Of a DNA stretch of 64,000 nucleotides, positions 26,544 to 34,453 are shown piece by piece. Made by a program: the position numbers and the translations under genes. The notes beneath the pieces are model-generated. The model ran no database searches. It saw nothing but the letters and a program-made list of their open reading frames with translations, and was not told where the DNA came from. This DNA comes from Neomoorella sulfitireducens (GTDB lineage Bacteria; Bacillota; DSM-521; Neomoorellales; Neomoorellaceae), in NCBI RefSeq assembly GCF_024733845.1, contig NZ_JANRHG010000007.1:114189-178188 (forward strand). The letters run 5' to 3'. How positions within the stretch are numbered: position 1 is the stretch's first letter; every line of letters starts with the position of its first letter.

Positions 26544-27707
26544 ATGGATACCCGGTATATTCTTTCACGGGAAGACTGGTCCCTGCACCGCAAAGGCTAC
26601 CTGGACCAGCAGCGGCACCAGGAAAAGGTGCGGGAAGCCCTCAGGAAAAACCTGCCCCAGATCATCACCGAAGAAAGTATCATCATGGGTAAAGGTAAAA
26701 AGGTGGTCAGGATACCCATCAGGAGCCTTGAGGAGTACCACTTCCGTTTTAATTATAACCAGGGACGGAACGTAGGCCAGGGCAGCGGCGGCACCAGGAA
26801 GGGAACGATCATCGGCCGGGATGCCCCCGAGGGTACGGGTAAAGGACCGGGAGCGGGCGACCGGCCGGGAATTGATTATTACGAAGCCGAGGTCACCCTG
26901 GAGGAAGTCCAGGAAATGCTTTTCCAGGACCTGGAGCTTCCCAATCTCCAGGAAAAGAAAAGGCCCATCCTGGCCTCGCCTACCTATGAATTTCGCGATG
27001 TCCGCCGCAAGGGCCTTATGGGTAACCTGGACAAAAAACGCACCCTCCTGGAGAATCTTAAACACAACGCCCTCAGGGGGAAGACCGGTATCGGCGGCAT
27101 CACCCCGGAAAATCTACGCTTCAAAACATGGGAGGAAAAAATGCGCTATGAAACTAGTGCCGTCATCCTGGCCATGATGGATACCTCCGGCAGCATGGGG
27201 ACCTATGAAAAATACATTGCCCGGACTTTCTATTTCTGGATGGTACGTTTCCTGCGCAGTAAGTACCAGCAGGTAGAAATTGTCTTTATCGCCCACCACA
27301 CCCAGGCCAAGGAAGTTACTGAAGAGGAATTCTTTGCCAGGGGGGAAAGCGGCGGAACCCGCTGTTCCTCGGCCTACCGCCTGGCCCTGGAGATTATTGA
27401 TAAGCGCTTTCCCCCGGCCGATTATAATATCTACCCCTTTCATTTTACCGACGGCGATAACCTTCCCAGCGACAATGAGGCCTGCCTGGAGGCGGTGCAG
27501 CAGCTCCTGCCGAAGGTAAACCTCCTGGGGTACGGGGAAATTGTCAACCCCTATTACCGCACCAGTACCCTGATGAACGTCCTCAAGCGCATCAAAGATG
27601 AGCGCCTGGTAACGGTGGCCATCAAGGATAAAAACGAGGTTTATCAAGCCCTGCGACAATTTTTTGCCGGCTCAAAAGGAAGGGATGCCGGTGGAACAAG
27701 AATTTAA
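26544..27707 (+). CDS. yhbH: YhbH/YeaH family protein (DUF444, von Willebrand A-like)
   Basis: 387 residues from ATG 26544 (a GTG at 26535 and an ATG at 26538 lie in the same frame; GGGGTG before 26544 serves as ribosome site). N-terminal basic segment, a Gly-rich stretch (GQGSGGTRKG), and a C-terminal vWA-type domain with AMMDTSGSMGTYEK, an intact MIDAS metal site. In Bacillus yhbH is sporulation-controlled and its family partners with PrkA and SpoVR. The end of the gene overlaps by 17 nt the start of a spoVR stub. Confidence 0.9.
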   Translation: MDTRYILSREDWSLHRKGYLDQQRHQEKVREALRKNLPQIITEESIIMGKGKKVVRIPIRSLEEYHFRFNYNQGRNVGQGSGGTRKGTIIGRDAPEGTGKGPGAGDRPGIDYYEAEVTLEEVQEMLFQDLELPNLQEKKRPILASPTYEFRDVRRKGLMGNLDKKRTLLENLKHNALRGKTGIGGITPENLRFKTWEEKMRYETSAVILAMMDTSGSMGTYEKYIARTFYFWMVRFLRSKYQQVEIVFIAHHTQAKEVTEEEFFARGESGGTRCSSAYRLALEIIDKRFPPADYNIYPFHFTDGDNLPSDNEACLEAVQQLLPKVNLLGYGEIVNPYYRTSTLMNVLKRIKDERLVTVAIKDKNEVYQALRQFFAGSKGRDAGGTRI

Positions 27708-27771
27708 AGTCCTCTATGCCTTTGGCGCCTACGGCCTGCCGACGAGATTTACCCACTGGAACCTTCGGTAA
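27691..27771 (+). pseudogene. spoVR: spoVR remnant (26 codons)
   Basis: A GTG start overlapping the yhbH end gives MEQEFKVLYAFGAYGLP then RFTHWNLR and a stop. Compared with the intact spoVR at 49599, codons 1-6 match exactly, codons 7-38 are missing in frame, codons 39-52 match with few changes, and one extra A in the next codon shifts the frame into TAA. The remaining ~410 codons are gone. This is the expected third member of the prkA-yhbH-spoVR operon in decayed form. Confidence 0.85.
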
Positions 27772-27839
27772 GCTAAACTTACCATTAGAGACAAAAACTT
27801 TTTTGGGTAGAGTGAGGAATTAAAGTATACCTACCCTTC

Positions 27840-27998
27840 GTGACAATTTCAAGGGTGGGTTACCAGCAATCCGGCTCCAGGCCGGAATTTCTTATTCATG
27901 GCGCCAATTTTTTGCCGGAAGTAATCCCGACGCCGGAAGAAGTGGAAGAAATTGTGCAGGAAGTCCAGACCTATTGGTGGGCTGTGAATTTGCAGTGA
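27840..27998 (+). other. Unrecognised 52-codon open frame, probable gene fragment
   Basis: GTG 27840 to TGA 27998. It reads VTISRVGYQQSGSRPEFLI and continues as a helical acidic stretch (PTPEEVEEIVQEVQ), which looks like genuine coding sequence, but there is no ribosome site and it is not part of SpoVR. It is probably the tail of a lost gene. No family was recognised. Confidence 0.3.
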
Positions 27999-28010
27999 AC
28001 GACTAATCAA

Positions 28011-28065
28011 CATATTGATGTTTTAATTTCAATGTAATATATTGATGATATCAATTTAATATCGT
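28011..28065 (+). promoter_or_regulatory. Repeated inverted motif upstream of the SPFH gene
   Basis: In this AT-rich stretch the word ATATTGATG occurs twice (28012 and 28039), each followed by a CAAT box and then TAATAT. The second copy contains the inverted repeat ATTGAT-GAT-ATCAAT at 28041-28055. The layout suggests tandem operator sites, possibly for the ribbon-helix-helix protein encoded two genes on. The start codon of the SPFH gene is 28 nt further, after GAGAGGAG. Confidence 0.45.
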
Positions 28066-28093
28066 TAGACCGGTAAAAGAGAGGAGCTTTGCG

Positions 28094-29131
28094 ATGTCTG
28101 AAATGGCTGCATCAAACAATAGGCAGTTGTATGATCAAGAAATTATACTGAAAGCCAAAAACGGAATACTGATTCTCGTGTTGAACATTCTCCTTATGCT
28201 TGGTGCGCTGGCCCTGTTTATTTGGGGTATTTTACTTGTTAAAGAAGGAGTAGATACTGTTCGCGGGGTTATTTCGATTGTGGCAGGATCTATTTATTTT
28301 TTTATTGTGGGACCGGTCATATTTTTCGGTTTAAAGGTGCTCAAGCCTAACGAAGCCCTGGTTCTGACCCTCTTCGGCAAGTACTACGGCACACTTAAAG
28401 GCGAGGGTTTTTTCTTTGTCAATCCCTTTGTTGTTGCGGTTAATCCCGCGGCCGAGATGACTTCTTCCGAGATCCTCTCTTTGAAACATGTAACGCCTTC
28501 TGCCAAAGAGGCGAAGCAGTTGCCCAACCTGCGATTGCCAAATAAAAAAATCTCCCTCAAGGTCATGACCTTAAACAATGACAAACAAAAAATCAATGAC
28601 CAGTTGGGCAACCCGATTATTATTAGTATTGTAGTTATCTGGAGGGTTGTCAACACGGTAAAGGCGGTCTTCAATGTTGACAACTACATCGAGTATCTGT
28701 CCATTCAATGTGACTCCGCCCTCCGGAATATCGTGCGGCTCTACCCCTACGACACCTCAGGCAATGATAATGAAAAAACCCTGCGCAGTAGCAGCCAGGA
28801 AGTTGCAGAGATGTTGAAAGAAGAAATTCAATCAAAAGTGGAGATCGCGGGGCTGGAAATTTTAGAGGCGAGGATCACCCATTTGGCCTATGCTCCTGAA
28901 ATCGCCGCGGCAATGCTCCAAAGGCAGCAGGCTTCGGCTATTATCGACGCCAGGCAGATGATCGTAGAGGGGGCTGTGAGCATAGTGGAGATGGCTCTGG
29001 CCAAACTGAGTGAAAACGAGATCGTGCAACTGGACGAGGAGCGCAAGGCGGCCATGGTCAGCAACCTGCTTGTGGTCCTGTGCGGTAACAGGGATGCGCA
29101 GCCGGTTATCAACAGCGGTTCCCTATACTAA
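28094..29131 (+). CDS. SPFH/Band 7 domain membrane protein
   Basis: 345 residues with two N-terminal membrane segments (about residues 21-43 and 55-75), then an SPFH core: [33 protein letters not shown], a long insert, [20 protein letters not shown], and a C-terminal coiled coil ([24 protein letters not shown]). SPFH proteins assemble on membranes and scaffold proteases, transporters or flotillin-like domains. ATG with GAGAGGAG upstream. Followed after 44 nt by an Arc-like ribbon-helix-helix gene, likely the same operon. The specific role is unknown. Confidence 0.88.
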   Translation: MSEMAASNNRQLYDQEIILKAKNGILILVLNILLMLGALALFIWGILLVKEGVDTVRGVISIVAGSIYFFIVGPVIFFGLKVLKPNEALVLTLFGKYYGTLKGEGFFFVNPFVVAVNPAAEMTSSEILSLKHVTPSAKEAKQLPNLRLPNKKISLKVMTLNNDKQKINDQLGNPIIISIVVIWRVVNTVKAVFNVDNYIEYLSIQCDSALRNIVRLYPYDTSGNDNEKTLRSSSQEVAEMLKEEIQSKVEIAGLEILEARITHLAYAPEIAAAMLQRQQASAIIDARQMIVEGAVSIVEMALAKLSENEIVQLDEERKAAMVSNLLVVLCGNRDAQPVINSGSLY

Positions 29132-29175
29132 AATGTACTAAATAAAGAAATAAAGATAAAAAGGAACGCTGGCAG

Positions 29176-29385
29176 ATGGGAAACAAGGAAAAAGATAAAA
29201 AACAAATATTACTTCGGATATCAGCCTCACTCTGGCAGGAGCTTGCCGCCTGGGCGGAGGATGATTTCCGCTCGATCAACGGCCAGATCGAGTATCTTTT
29301 ATCCGAGTGCGTAAAACAGCGTAAGAAAGGGAAAAAGAATTTAAGTTCCCAGAACTTAGAACCCAGAAGCCAGGAGTCAGGATGA
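29176..29385 (+). CDS. Arc-type ribbon-helix-helix protein
   Basis: 69 residues: KKQILLRISASLWQELAAWAEDDFRSINGQIEYLLSECV fits the Arc/MetJ ribbon-helix-helix fold (a beta strand with ILLRIS contacting DNA, then two helices with RSINGQIEYLL). Ends in a basic, Ser-rich tail whose DNA is repetitive (AGAACTTAGAACCCAGAAG). Probably binds as a dimer to tandem inverted sites; the repeats before the SPFH gene are candidates. Alternatively it interacts directly with the SPFH protein. Confidence 0.75.
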   Translation: MGNKEKDKKQILLRISASLWQELAAWAEDDFRSINGQIEYLLSECVKQRKKGKKNLSSQNLEPRSQESG

Positions 29386-29388
29386 AAT

Positions 29389-29426
29389 AAAGCCCTTAAG
29401 ACTGTAGCAGCAGTCTTAAGGGCTTT
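29389..29426. terminator. Terminator after the SPFH-RHH pair
   Basis: A perfect 16-bp stem: AAAGCCCTTAAGACTG and its complement with loop TAGCAG, then GCCTTTG on plus and ATTTC on minus. It can serve both this operon and the minus-strand gene ending at 29515. Confidence 0.85.
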
Positions 29427-29514
29427 GCCTTTGAATACAGATTTATGCCGGGGCTGGCTGGAATAGATCCTTTTGCATTAGCCAGGATTAACGGGATAGG
29501 ATTGTAGCCCCTTA

Positions 29515-30369
29515 CTAATAAACAACGGGTTTGTTGTATTCAATTTCGGTGACTTCAAAATGATACCAATTAAAATCTCCGCTCTCCAATTTCCAGATGA
29601 CTTGCCCTCTGGTCGGCACTTTGATGCCGTTAAACTCCCTGTAGTCCTGTACCGGCACCGACCATGTTTCCAAGCGATACTGGCCATCAAACTCCCCGTA
29701 TCTCTTGGCAACAAAATTAATAATCTCGCCTTTTTCGTTAAACGTAAATATCCCTGAGGCAGTTATCCCGCCGTAGCTCATAGTAACCTTGGCCGAATTG
29801 GCGTCGATTTCTTCCCAGGTAATATAGCTGCTCAAAGCCGCAGTTGGAAACCACACCGTTTCAGCGAGATACCGCAGCAGCGTACCCTGGTCTATTTCTT
29901 CCCCGCTGGCATCTGCAACCGTTATCAATGAAAGTGCTTTAATAAGCATGTTTCCCATGCCTGCTTGATACTTATCCCTTCCCGCAATATGTAATAAAGG
30001 AGCTGCTTTAATTTTGGCCTTCCAGATAAATCCCGGTTTCTCTACTGTAAAGTACTGTTCCGCATCAGCATGCATCCACTGTTGTCCTTCTTTTAGCCGT
30101 AGCTCTACTTTTTGTTTTAAGCGGACGGTGCTAATCCTTTCTTTGCCAATTACCTGGGAGTATTGCAGCCATTTTTGCACGGGATGTGGCAAACCCGCCA
30201 AATCTGCTGGTTGAACAATTTGACTTCTGCTCTCCACTTCACTGAAAAGCTCGCTGACTTCTCTATAAACCTTTTGCTCAAACAGGATACTGGATATAAA
30301 GGAAACTATGAGGAACAGGAAAACAATAATTCCTAGGACGCTTAGTATTACTAGTGCAATCTTGGGCAA
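29515..30369 (-). CDS. Uncharacterised membrane-anchored protein, DUF6544/DUF6920-like
   Basis: TTG 30369 follows AGAGGAGGT, giving 284 residues. One N-terminal membrane helix (about residues 4-28), then an extracytoplasmic beta-rich domain with GLPHPVQKWLQYSQVIGKERISTVRLKQ, WMHADAEQYF, and YREFNGIKVPTRGQVIWKLESGDFNWYHFEV. The pattern resembles the DUF6544/DUF6920 group of bacterial membrane proteins with a lipoprotein-carrier-like shape; that naming is from memory. Function is unknown. The gene is the only minus-strand one in this island. Confidence 0.6.
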   Translation of the reverse strand: MPKIALVILSVLGIIVFLFLIVSFISSILFEQKVYREVSELFSEVESRSQIVQPADLAGLPHPVQKWLQYSQVIGKERISTVRLKQKVELRLKEGQQWMHADAEQYFTVEKPGFIWKAKIKAAPLLHIAGRDKYQAGMGNMLIKALSLITVADASGEEIDQGTLLRYLAETVWFPTAALSSYITWEEIDANSAKVTMSYGGITASGIFTFNEKGEIINFVAKRYGEFDGQYRLETWSVPVQDYREFNGIKVPTRGQVIWKLESGDFNWYHFEVTEIEYNKPVVY

Positions 30370-30511
30370 ATCTTCAACCTCCTCTTATTCATGATAATTT
30401 TAATCTAGGCAAACTTCTTTAATTATAATCCCATTGCATACAACAGTAAATGAAAATCTCAAGCAGTTTACTAAAATATCTCATCAAACAGCCTCATTAT
30501 CCAGGTTATGA

Positions 30512-31092
30512 GGAGGCAAACGGTTACTAGGGATACCCATCGTGATGGACCGCCTGATCCAGCAGGCCCTCCTGCAAGTATTAACGCCCATCTTCGAACC
30601 GCAGTTTTCCGAGGCAAGTTTCGGGTTCCGACCCGGAAGGAGAGCCCACGACGCGGTAAAGAAGGCGCGACAATACGTGGAAGAAGGATACGAATGGGCC
30701 GTGGACCTGGACATTGAGAAATACTTTGACCGGGTAAACCATCACATACTCATGGCCCGGGTGGCCCGGAAAGTAACGGATAAGAGGGTACTTACACTTA
30801 TCCGCCGCTATCTTACCGCAGGCGTCATGATAAACGGGGTGGTCATGGAGACGGCAGAAGGGACGCCCCAGGGCGGACCAATAAGCCCGCTTTTGGCCAA
30901 CATTCTACTAGACGATCTGGATAAAGAACTGGAGAAGAGGGGTCACAAATTCATCCGTTACGCCGATGACTGCAACAGCCGTGGCGGTTGGCCCATGGGC
31001 CAATGAATAGAGCCCTGGGCAATGCCTACTGGCAGTCCCAGGGCCTGATGAGCTTAACCGAACGCTATTCTTATCTTCGTCAAGCTTGGTGA
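30512..31092 (+). pseudogene. ltrA: Group II intron reverse transcriptase/maturase, truncated with internal deletion
   Basis: Reading from GGA at 30512 the frame gives GGKRLLGIPIVMDRLIQQAL, EASFGFRPGRRAHDAV, VDLDIEKYFDRVNHHILM, GTPQGGPISPLLANILLDDL and ends FIRYADDCN plus nine off-frame residues before TGA at 31006. That keeps RT blocks around the FGFRPGR, GTPQGGPISPLL and YADD motifs. A second stretch in another frame from ATG 31003 to TGA 31092 (RALGNAYWQSQGLMSL) is the normal C-terminus of LtrA-type proteins. The maturase domain between them is deleted; the first ~70-100 residues are also lost. Confidence 0.88.
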
Positions 31093-31163
31093 ACCGCCGG
31101 ATGCGGACCCGCATGTCCGGTGGTGTGAGGGGACGGGGGTTAATCGCCCCCTCCTACTCGATT
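30512..31163 (+). mobile_element. Group II intron remnant (deleted 5' part and maturase)
   Basis: The core is reverse-transcriptase coding sequence (RT remnant), then a fragment of the extreme C-terminus of the same protein, then the RNA 3' end: a domain V-like hairpin at 31091-31125 (ACCGCCGGA pairing TCCGGTGGT around ATGCG/CGCAT) and a domain VI-like stem running to CTACTCGATT near 31163. The intron 5' end, the RT N-terminus and the maturase/X region are missing, so it cannot splice or move by itself. It abuts a truncated tad gene. Confidence 0.85.
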
Positions 31164-31195
31164 ACCTAGCAACTGTCGAACTCGGGTATTACTAA

Positions 31196-31282
31196 GGCAG
31201 TAAAAAAATGTGCTTCATTATCCTGGTGGAGTTCCTGGCCCGGTATCTTACCCGGGGCGTAGGGGTGGTGGAGGAGTTATGA
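31196..31282 (+). pseudogene. C-terminal scrap of a gene upstream of tadC
   Basis: About 28 codons ending MCFIILVEFLARYL then TRGVGVVEEL and a stop that overlaps the tadC ATG (ATGA). Its position and translational coupling fit the end of a tadB-like or other pilus gene whose body was lost next to the intron remnant. Too short to assign by sequence. Confidence 0.4.
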
Positions 31283-32046
31283 TAACCGCGGTACTGCCGG
31301 TATGCATCCTGGTGGCGGTTGCGATCTTCCTGTTGATTGTGGCGTGGAAAGCTCCTCCTGACCTGGTGCGGCGTGCTGGCCTGAGGTTTTCTTCCGCCGC
31401 CGCCAGGGAAAGGTACAGGTTATATTTATGGCTCCTGGGAAGGGAACAGGAGGTGGACCCGGAGATGATCCTGGGCTTGCGGGCCATAGCGGCCGGCGCG
31501 GCGGTCCTGGCGGGTGCGGTTGTTTGGCCTGCAAGCCTACCCCTGGCGGCATTGTTCCTGGGTGCAGGGGGCCTGCTTTATATCCTCCCGGGGAAATACC
31601 TGGAAAGAAAAGAAGAACAGCGGCTTAAGGATCTGCGCCGGGAATTCCCTTCTATGGTAACCCTTCTCAAGGTGTTTACCCGGGCCGGCGACCTCTACCA
31701 GGCCATGCGGGTGGTAAGGGGGGGCGTAAGGGGAGAACTGAAGAGGCAGCTTGATATCCTGGCCGCGGAATTAGAGGTATTTCCTTTACATGAAGCCCTG
31801 GACAACCTGGCAAAGAGGGCGGGGTACGGGCCGCTGGCCAATCTTGTGGGCGTGGTTTTGATGGCCATCCAGACGGGCGCCGATGTGGAGGAGGTCCTGG
31901 ATACCTTCGCCCGGCACGCCTATGACGAGAGGGTAAATGAGATAAGGCGCAGGATAAAGGTACAGTCAATTTTGATGGCCGTCATACCGGCGGTTATGTC
32001 CCTTTCCCTCTTGCTCCTTTTGTGTTTCCCATGTATGCTAGCATAA
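31279..32046 (+). CDS. tadC: Type II secretion F domain protein (TadC-like)
   Basis: ATG 31279 overlaps the stop of the preceding fragment; GGAGG is close upstream. 255 residues: one N-terminal membrane helix, then two central ones (around 75-110), a cytoplasmic T2SSF domain (LKDLRREFPSMVTLLKVFTRAGDLYQAM; GPLANLVGVVLMAIQTGADVEEVLDTFARH) and a final hydrophobic helix. In tight-adherence systems TadB and TadC form the inner-membrane platform with the TadA ATPase. No tadA, pilin or secretin gene is near, so this copy is orphaned and probably not functional in pilus assembly. Confidence 0.8.
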   Translation: MITAVLPVCILVAVAIFLLIVAWKAPPDLVRRAGLRFSSAAARERYRLYLWLLGREQEVDPEMILGLRAIAAGAAVLAGAVVWPASLPLAALFLGAGGLLYILPGKYLERKEEQRLKDLRREFPSMVTLLKVFTRAGDLYQAMRVVRGGVRGELKRQLDILAAELEVFPLHEALDNLAKRAGYGPLANLVGVVLMAIQTGADVEEVLDTFARHAYDERVNEIRRRIKVQSILMAVIPAVMSLSLLLLLCFPCMLA

Positions 32047-32086
32047 TTGACAGGCTCAGTGCTTTCTAATGCGGATGAGAAGTTGG

Positions 32087-32117
32087 AGCCGGGGTGGATT
32101 GTCGCCCCGGCTTTTTT
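32087..32117 (+). terminator. Terminator after tadC
   Basis: AGCCGGGG at 32087-32094 pairs with CCCCGGCT at 32105-32112, followed by TTTTT. Confidence 0.88.
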
Positions 32118-32141
32118 GGGGTTTTACAATTTAAGTATTTT

Positions 32142-32528
32142 TTATAAGGCTGTCAGATTAATTACATTGCCGTTCAAGTAGAGGAAGGCCATATGTACTT
32201 CCAGTTCAGGATGGCGTTCTTTTATCATCCTGGCTGCCGCATCCATGTCCTGGCGCTGGCGGGCTAGTTGTTCCTCGACGGGCATGTCGCCCAAATCATA
32301 AGCGCCACAATCTTCGTGGTGGAATAAGTATACTTCTTTTATCTGATGGAGCTGGTAAGAAAGTTCGACCAGTTTTATTTTACCTTCACTTAGGAAATTG
32401 CGGCTGGCTCCGGGGAGGGATAAATAATCATAATTTCCGGTTAAACCTTTTTGCCGCAACCAATCAGCAACAGCGGCCTGAATACGGAAATCCATGCAGG
32501 TCAACACACACGCCTGGCAGTTAGCCAT
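32142..32528 (-). CDS. Short beta-carbonic-anhydrase-like protein
   Basis: Start chosen at ATG 32528, 8 nt after GGAGGTG; the frame runs on to 32570 without a site. 128 residues with CMDFR near residue 10 (Cys ligand and Asp-Arg dyad) and HHEDCGAYD near 75 (His and Cys ligands), the three zinc ligands of beta-carbonic anhydrases. It is far shorter than the ~200-residue canonical enzyme and may be a CO2-hydrating or a non-catalytic relative. It stands alone between tadC and the parM-like gene. Confidence 0.7.
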   Translation of the reverse strand: MANCQACVLTCMDFRIQAAVADWLRQKGLTGNYDYLSLPGASRNFLSEGKIKLVELSYQLHQIKEVYLFHHEDCGAYDLGDMPVEEQLARQRQDMDAAARMIKERHPELEVHMAFLYLNGNVINLTAL

Positions 32529-32717
32529 TGCTCTAACACCTCCACCGTCAATTATAAATGAGATTTGCATGGTTAAAAACTCTTGGCTAAAAGATTTTAA
32601 GAAGTGTCAAATTCAACTTGCGTTTAAAAACATGATTGTATGCTACCAGGGCGAATTGTTACCCTGTTTTTTTTTAATTGAGGCTTTTATTTAGCACATG
32701 AAAAGGAGCGTGGTCTT

Positions 32718-33743
32718 ATGCAGGCACTTCAAGTTAACAACCAAACGGTCCTGGCCCCGGTTAAGGCCATAGGGGTAGACGTGGGTTACGGTTTTGTCAA
32801 AGTCGTATCGCCGGCGGCCAGGGTGTCATTTCCCGCGGTAGTAGCGCCTTACATAGAGAACCCCCTGGCGGGCGTTTTTCACGATGGGACGGGCCACAAG
32901 GTGCGGTTGCAGAAAGCAAGCGGGGAAGTAGAAGATAAGCTTGTCGGCGAAGCGGCCTTAAGGTCCCTGGCTGTCACCGCCACTTTGAGCCGGGAGAAAC
33001 CGGCGGCCTTCCATGACCTGATGCTGCTTGCAGCAGCTTACCTGGCGGGTGCGGGTGACAGGGGTCCTTTCCCCAAACAGGTTGACCTGGCGGTGGGATT
33101 ACCACTGGCCTATTTCCGCGCCCAGAAGGACGCCCTGAAGAAGCGCCTGGAGGGCATGGCAGCCTGGGTAAGCGTTGACGGCGGGGAAGAGAGGTATATC
33201 AGCTTCGGAAAGGTGATGGTTTTCCCCCAGGGGGCGGGCGTGGTGCTAGCGGGGGAGTTAGCTCTGCCCGGGAAAGGTTATCTGGGAGTTGTCGATGCTG
33301 GGATATACACCACTGACTACCTGCTCTTTGAAGACCGTGGCGACGGCGTGCCCAGACCCCTGCCGGAGGCCTGCGGCAGCTTAGAAGTTGGAGTCCACCT
33401 GGTACACCGTGCCCTGGCGGCCGAGTTCCAGCGCCAGACAGGCGCCCCCTTAGCCCCGGTCATGTACCAGGATGTTGTTGAAAGTGCCTTGGCCGGGAGG
33501 CCCATTCACTATGCAGCATTTCCTATCATCGACATATTGGCGGGAAAGGGAGGGGGAAAAGTTGCCTCAAGCATTGAAACGCCTGGAAATTCGCATCCCT
33601 CCAGACCACCCTGTTTTCTGATATCCTCCCCGGTTAAGAGGACAGGTAGCACGGGAGTGGTTGGAGATAGGGATGCGCCTGGCGGCTATAGAAGAGAGGC
33701 TGGCCCGGCTGGGAGGAAAGGGGGCTGCGGTCCCCGCCCCTGA
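32718..33743 (+). pseudogene. parM: ParM/actin-like plasmid segregation ATPase, broken C-terminus
   Basis: ATG 32718 after AAAAGGAG. Residues 1-265 read as an actin-like ATPase of the ParM/StbA/Alp type: VKAIGVDVGYGFVKVVSP (phosphate 1), VDLAVGLPLAYFRAQKDAL, GVVDAGIYTTDYLLFE (phosphate 2), ACGSLEVGVHLVHRAL. After about residue 268 (RPIHYA) the expected adenosine motif and C-terminal helices (roughly 60-80 residues) are missing, and the frame instead runs into the DNA of the next gene read out of frame. A deletion joining the two genes is the simplest reading. Confidence 0.75.
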
Positions 33744-33819
33744 AGCAAGTAACCAGGATGGGAAAGGAATTGACCCTGTTAAGTTCCGGGAAACCCTGGC
33801 GGGGGTTTTTGATTTTTAA
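33562..33819 (+). pseudogene. Small ParM-partner-like gene with in-frame stop
   Basis: TTG 33562 has GGGAGGGGG upstream. The frame reads MPQALKRLEIRIPPDHPVF, then TGA at 33619, then continues in the same frame for 65 codons: YPPRLRGQVAREWLEIG, MRLAAIEERLARLG, ending DPVKFRETLAGVFDF. The continuity across the stop shows a nonsense mutation in a once-intact ~85-residue gene. By position after parM it would be a ParR-like adaptor or DNA-binding partner; that role is inferred, not read from a domain. Confidence 0.7.
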
Positions 33820-33839
33820 GTGAGAGGTGGTGGCCGGAG

Positions 33840-34172
33840 GTGGGGGAGAAGAACCCGTTTGTGCCGGTGCACGTACAGGTATCAAAACTGGTCCTTATAC
33901 CTGAAAGCGAGATTATTGTCATGAATCTACCCGGGCAGCCGCCCGTTACGGTTTATTATATCGGCCCCGCCCAAATTGAGAAGGTAGAAGAATACTTCGC
34001 CGGCGAGCGGAAACTATACAGCCCCTGGCGAAAAGGCGGTGATCCCGTTGCTCAAAAAAGACGACATCGAAGCGGTAATAAGAAATCCCGGCAGGATACA
34101 GGTCTACTACGGCGGTATCTGAACGCGAACTGGGGGCCGCCGCAGCGTTTACGCCCTTACGGGCTGACGTAG
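33840..34172 (+). CDS. Unrecognised open frame, probably a mixed fragment
   Basis: GTG 33840 with GAGGTGG upstream. The first ~60 residues (MGEKNPFVPVHVQVSKLVLI, PPVTVYYIGPAQIEKVEEYF) look like real protein. From about residue 66 the composition becomes Arg/Gln-rich and out of keeping, while another frame (GTG at about 34041, reading VIPLLKKDDIEAVIRN to QVYYGGI and TGA near 34121) looks better. A frameshift or junction inside the gene is likely. No family was recognised. Confidence 0.35.
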   Translation: MGEKNPFVPVHVQVSKLVLIPESEIIVMNLPGQPPVTVYYIGPAQIEKVEEYFAGERKLYSPWRKGGDPVAQKRRHRSGNKKSRQDTGLLRRYLNANWGPPQRLRPYGLT

Positions 34173-34182
34173 CGGCGGCCCC
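34133..34182 (+). repeat. Very GC-rich inverted repeat
   Basis: GGGGCCGCCGC (34133-34143) and GCGGCGGCCCC (34172-34182) form a perfect 11-bp stem; the 28-nt loop holds a smaller GCCC-TTAC-GGGC hairpin. It has no T-run. It could be the end of a lost element, a plasmid-derived site or a structured RNA. Confidence 0.55.
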
Positions 34183-34198
34183 GTTGCAACCAGCGGCA

Positions 34199-34238
34199 GG
34201 CAGCAGGAGTGCCTAAGCGTACCTGCTGCCTTCGATTT
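34199..34238 (+). terminator. Terminator-like hairpin in the debris region
   Basis: GGCAGCAGG (34199) pairs with CCTGCTGCC (ends 34230), followed by TTCGATTTT. It fits a weak terminator. Confidence 0.5.
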
Positions 34239-34453
34239 TAAGCCTCCGGGCCTTCCTGCGTGTTATGCGAGCTATACGGGGCGAAAGGATACCTCTGGCA
34301 CGGCTGGGAGTACATCAAGCATTACGCCGGCCTGGACCCGAAGATGGCCCATAGACGATGCTCTGGTGGCCGGCCTAAAGATAAGGGTTGTTTAATTGAT
34401 TTTCGAGATATCATATGGTACTATGTTTTTAGAGTGGAAAAAGCTGTATATAG
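34239..34453 (+). other. Gene debris without an intact gene
   Basis: An open frame from 34260 reads VLCELYGAKGYLWHGWEYIK then HYAGLDPKMAH before changing character; it resembles a scrap of a real gene. A second frame ends in DDALVAGLKIRVV. Neither has a ribosome site or a recognisable domain. Confidence 0.35.
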
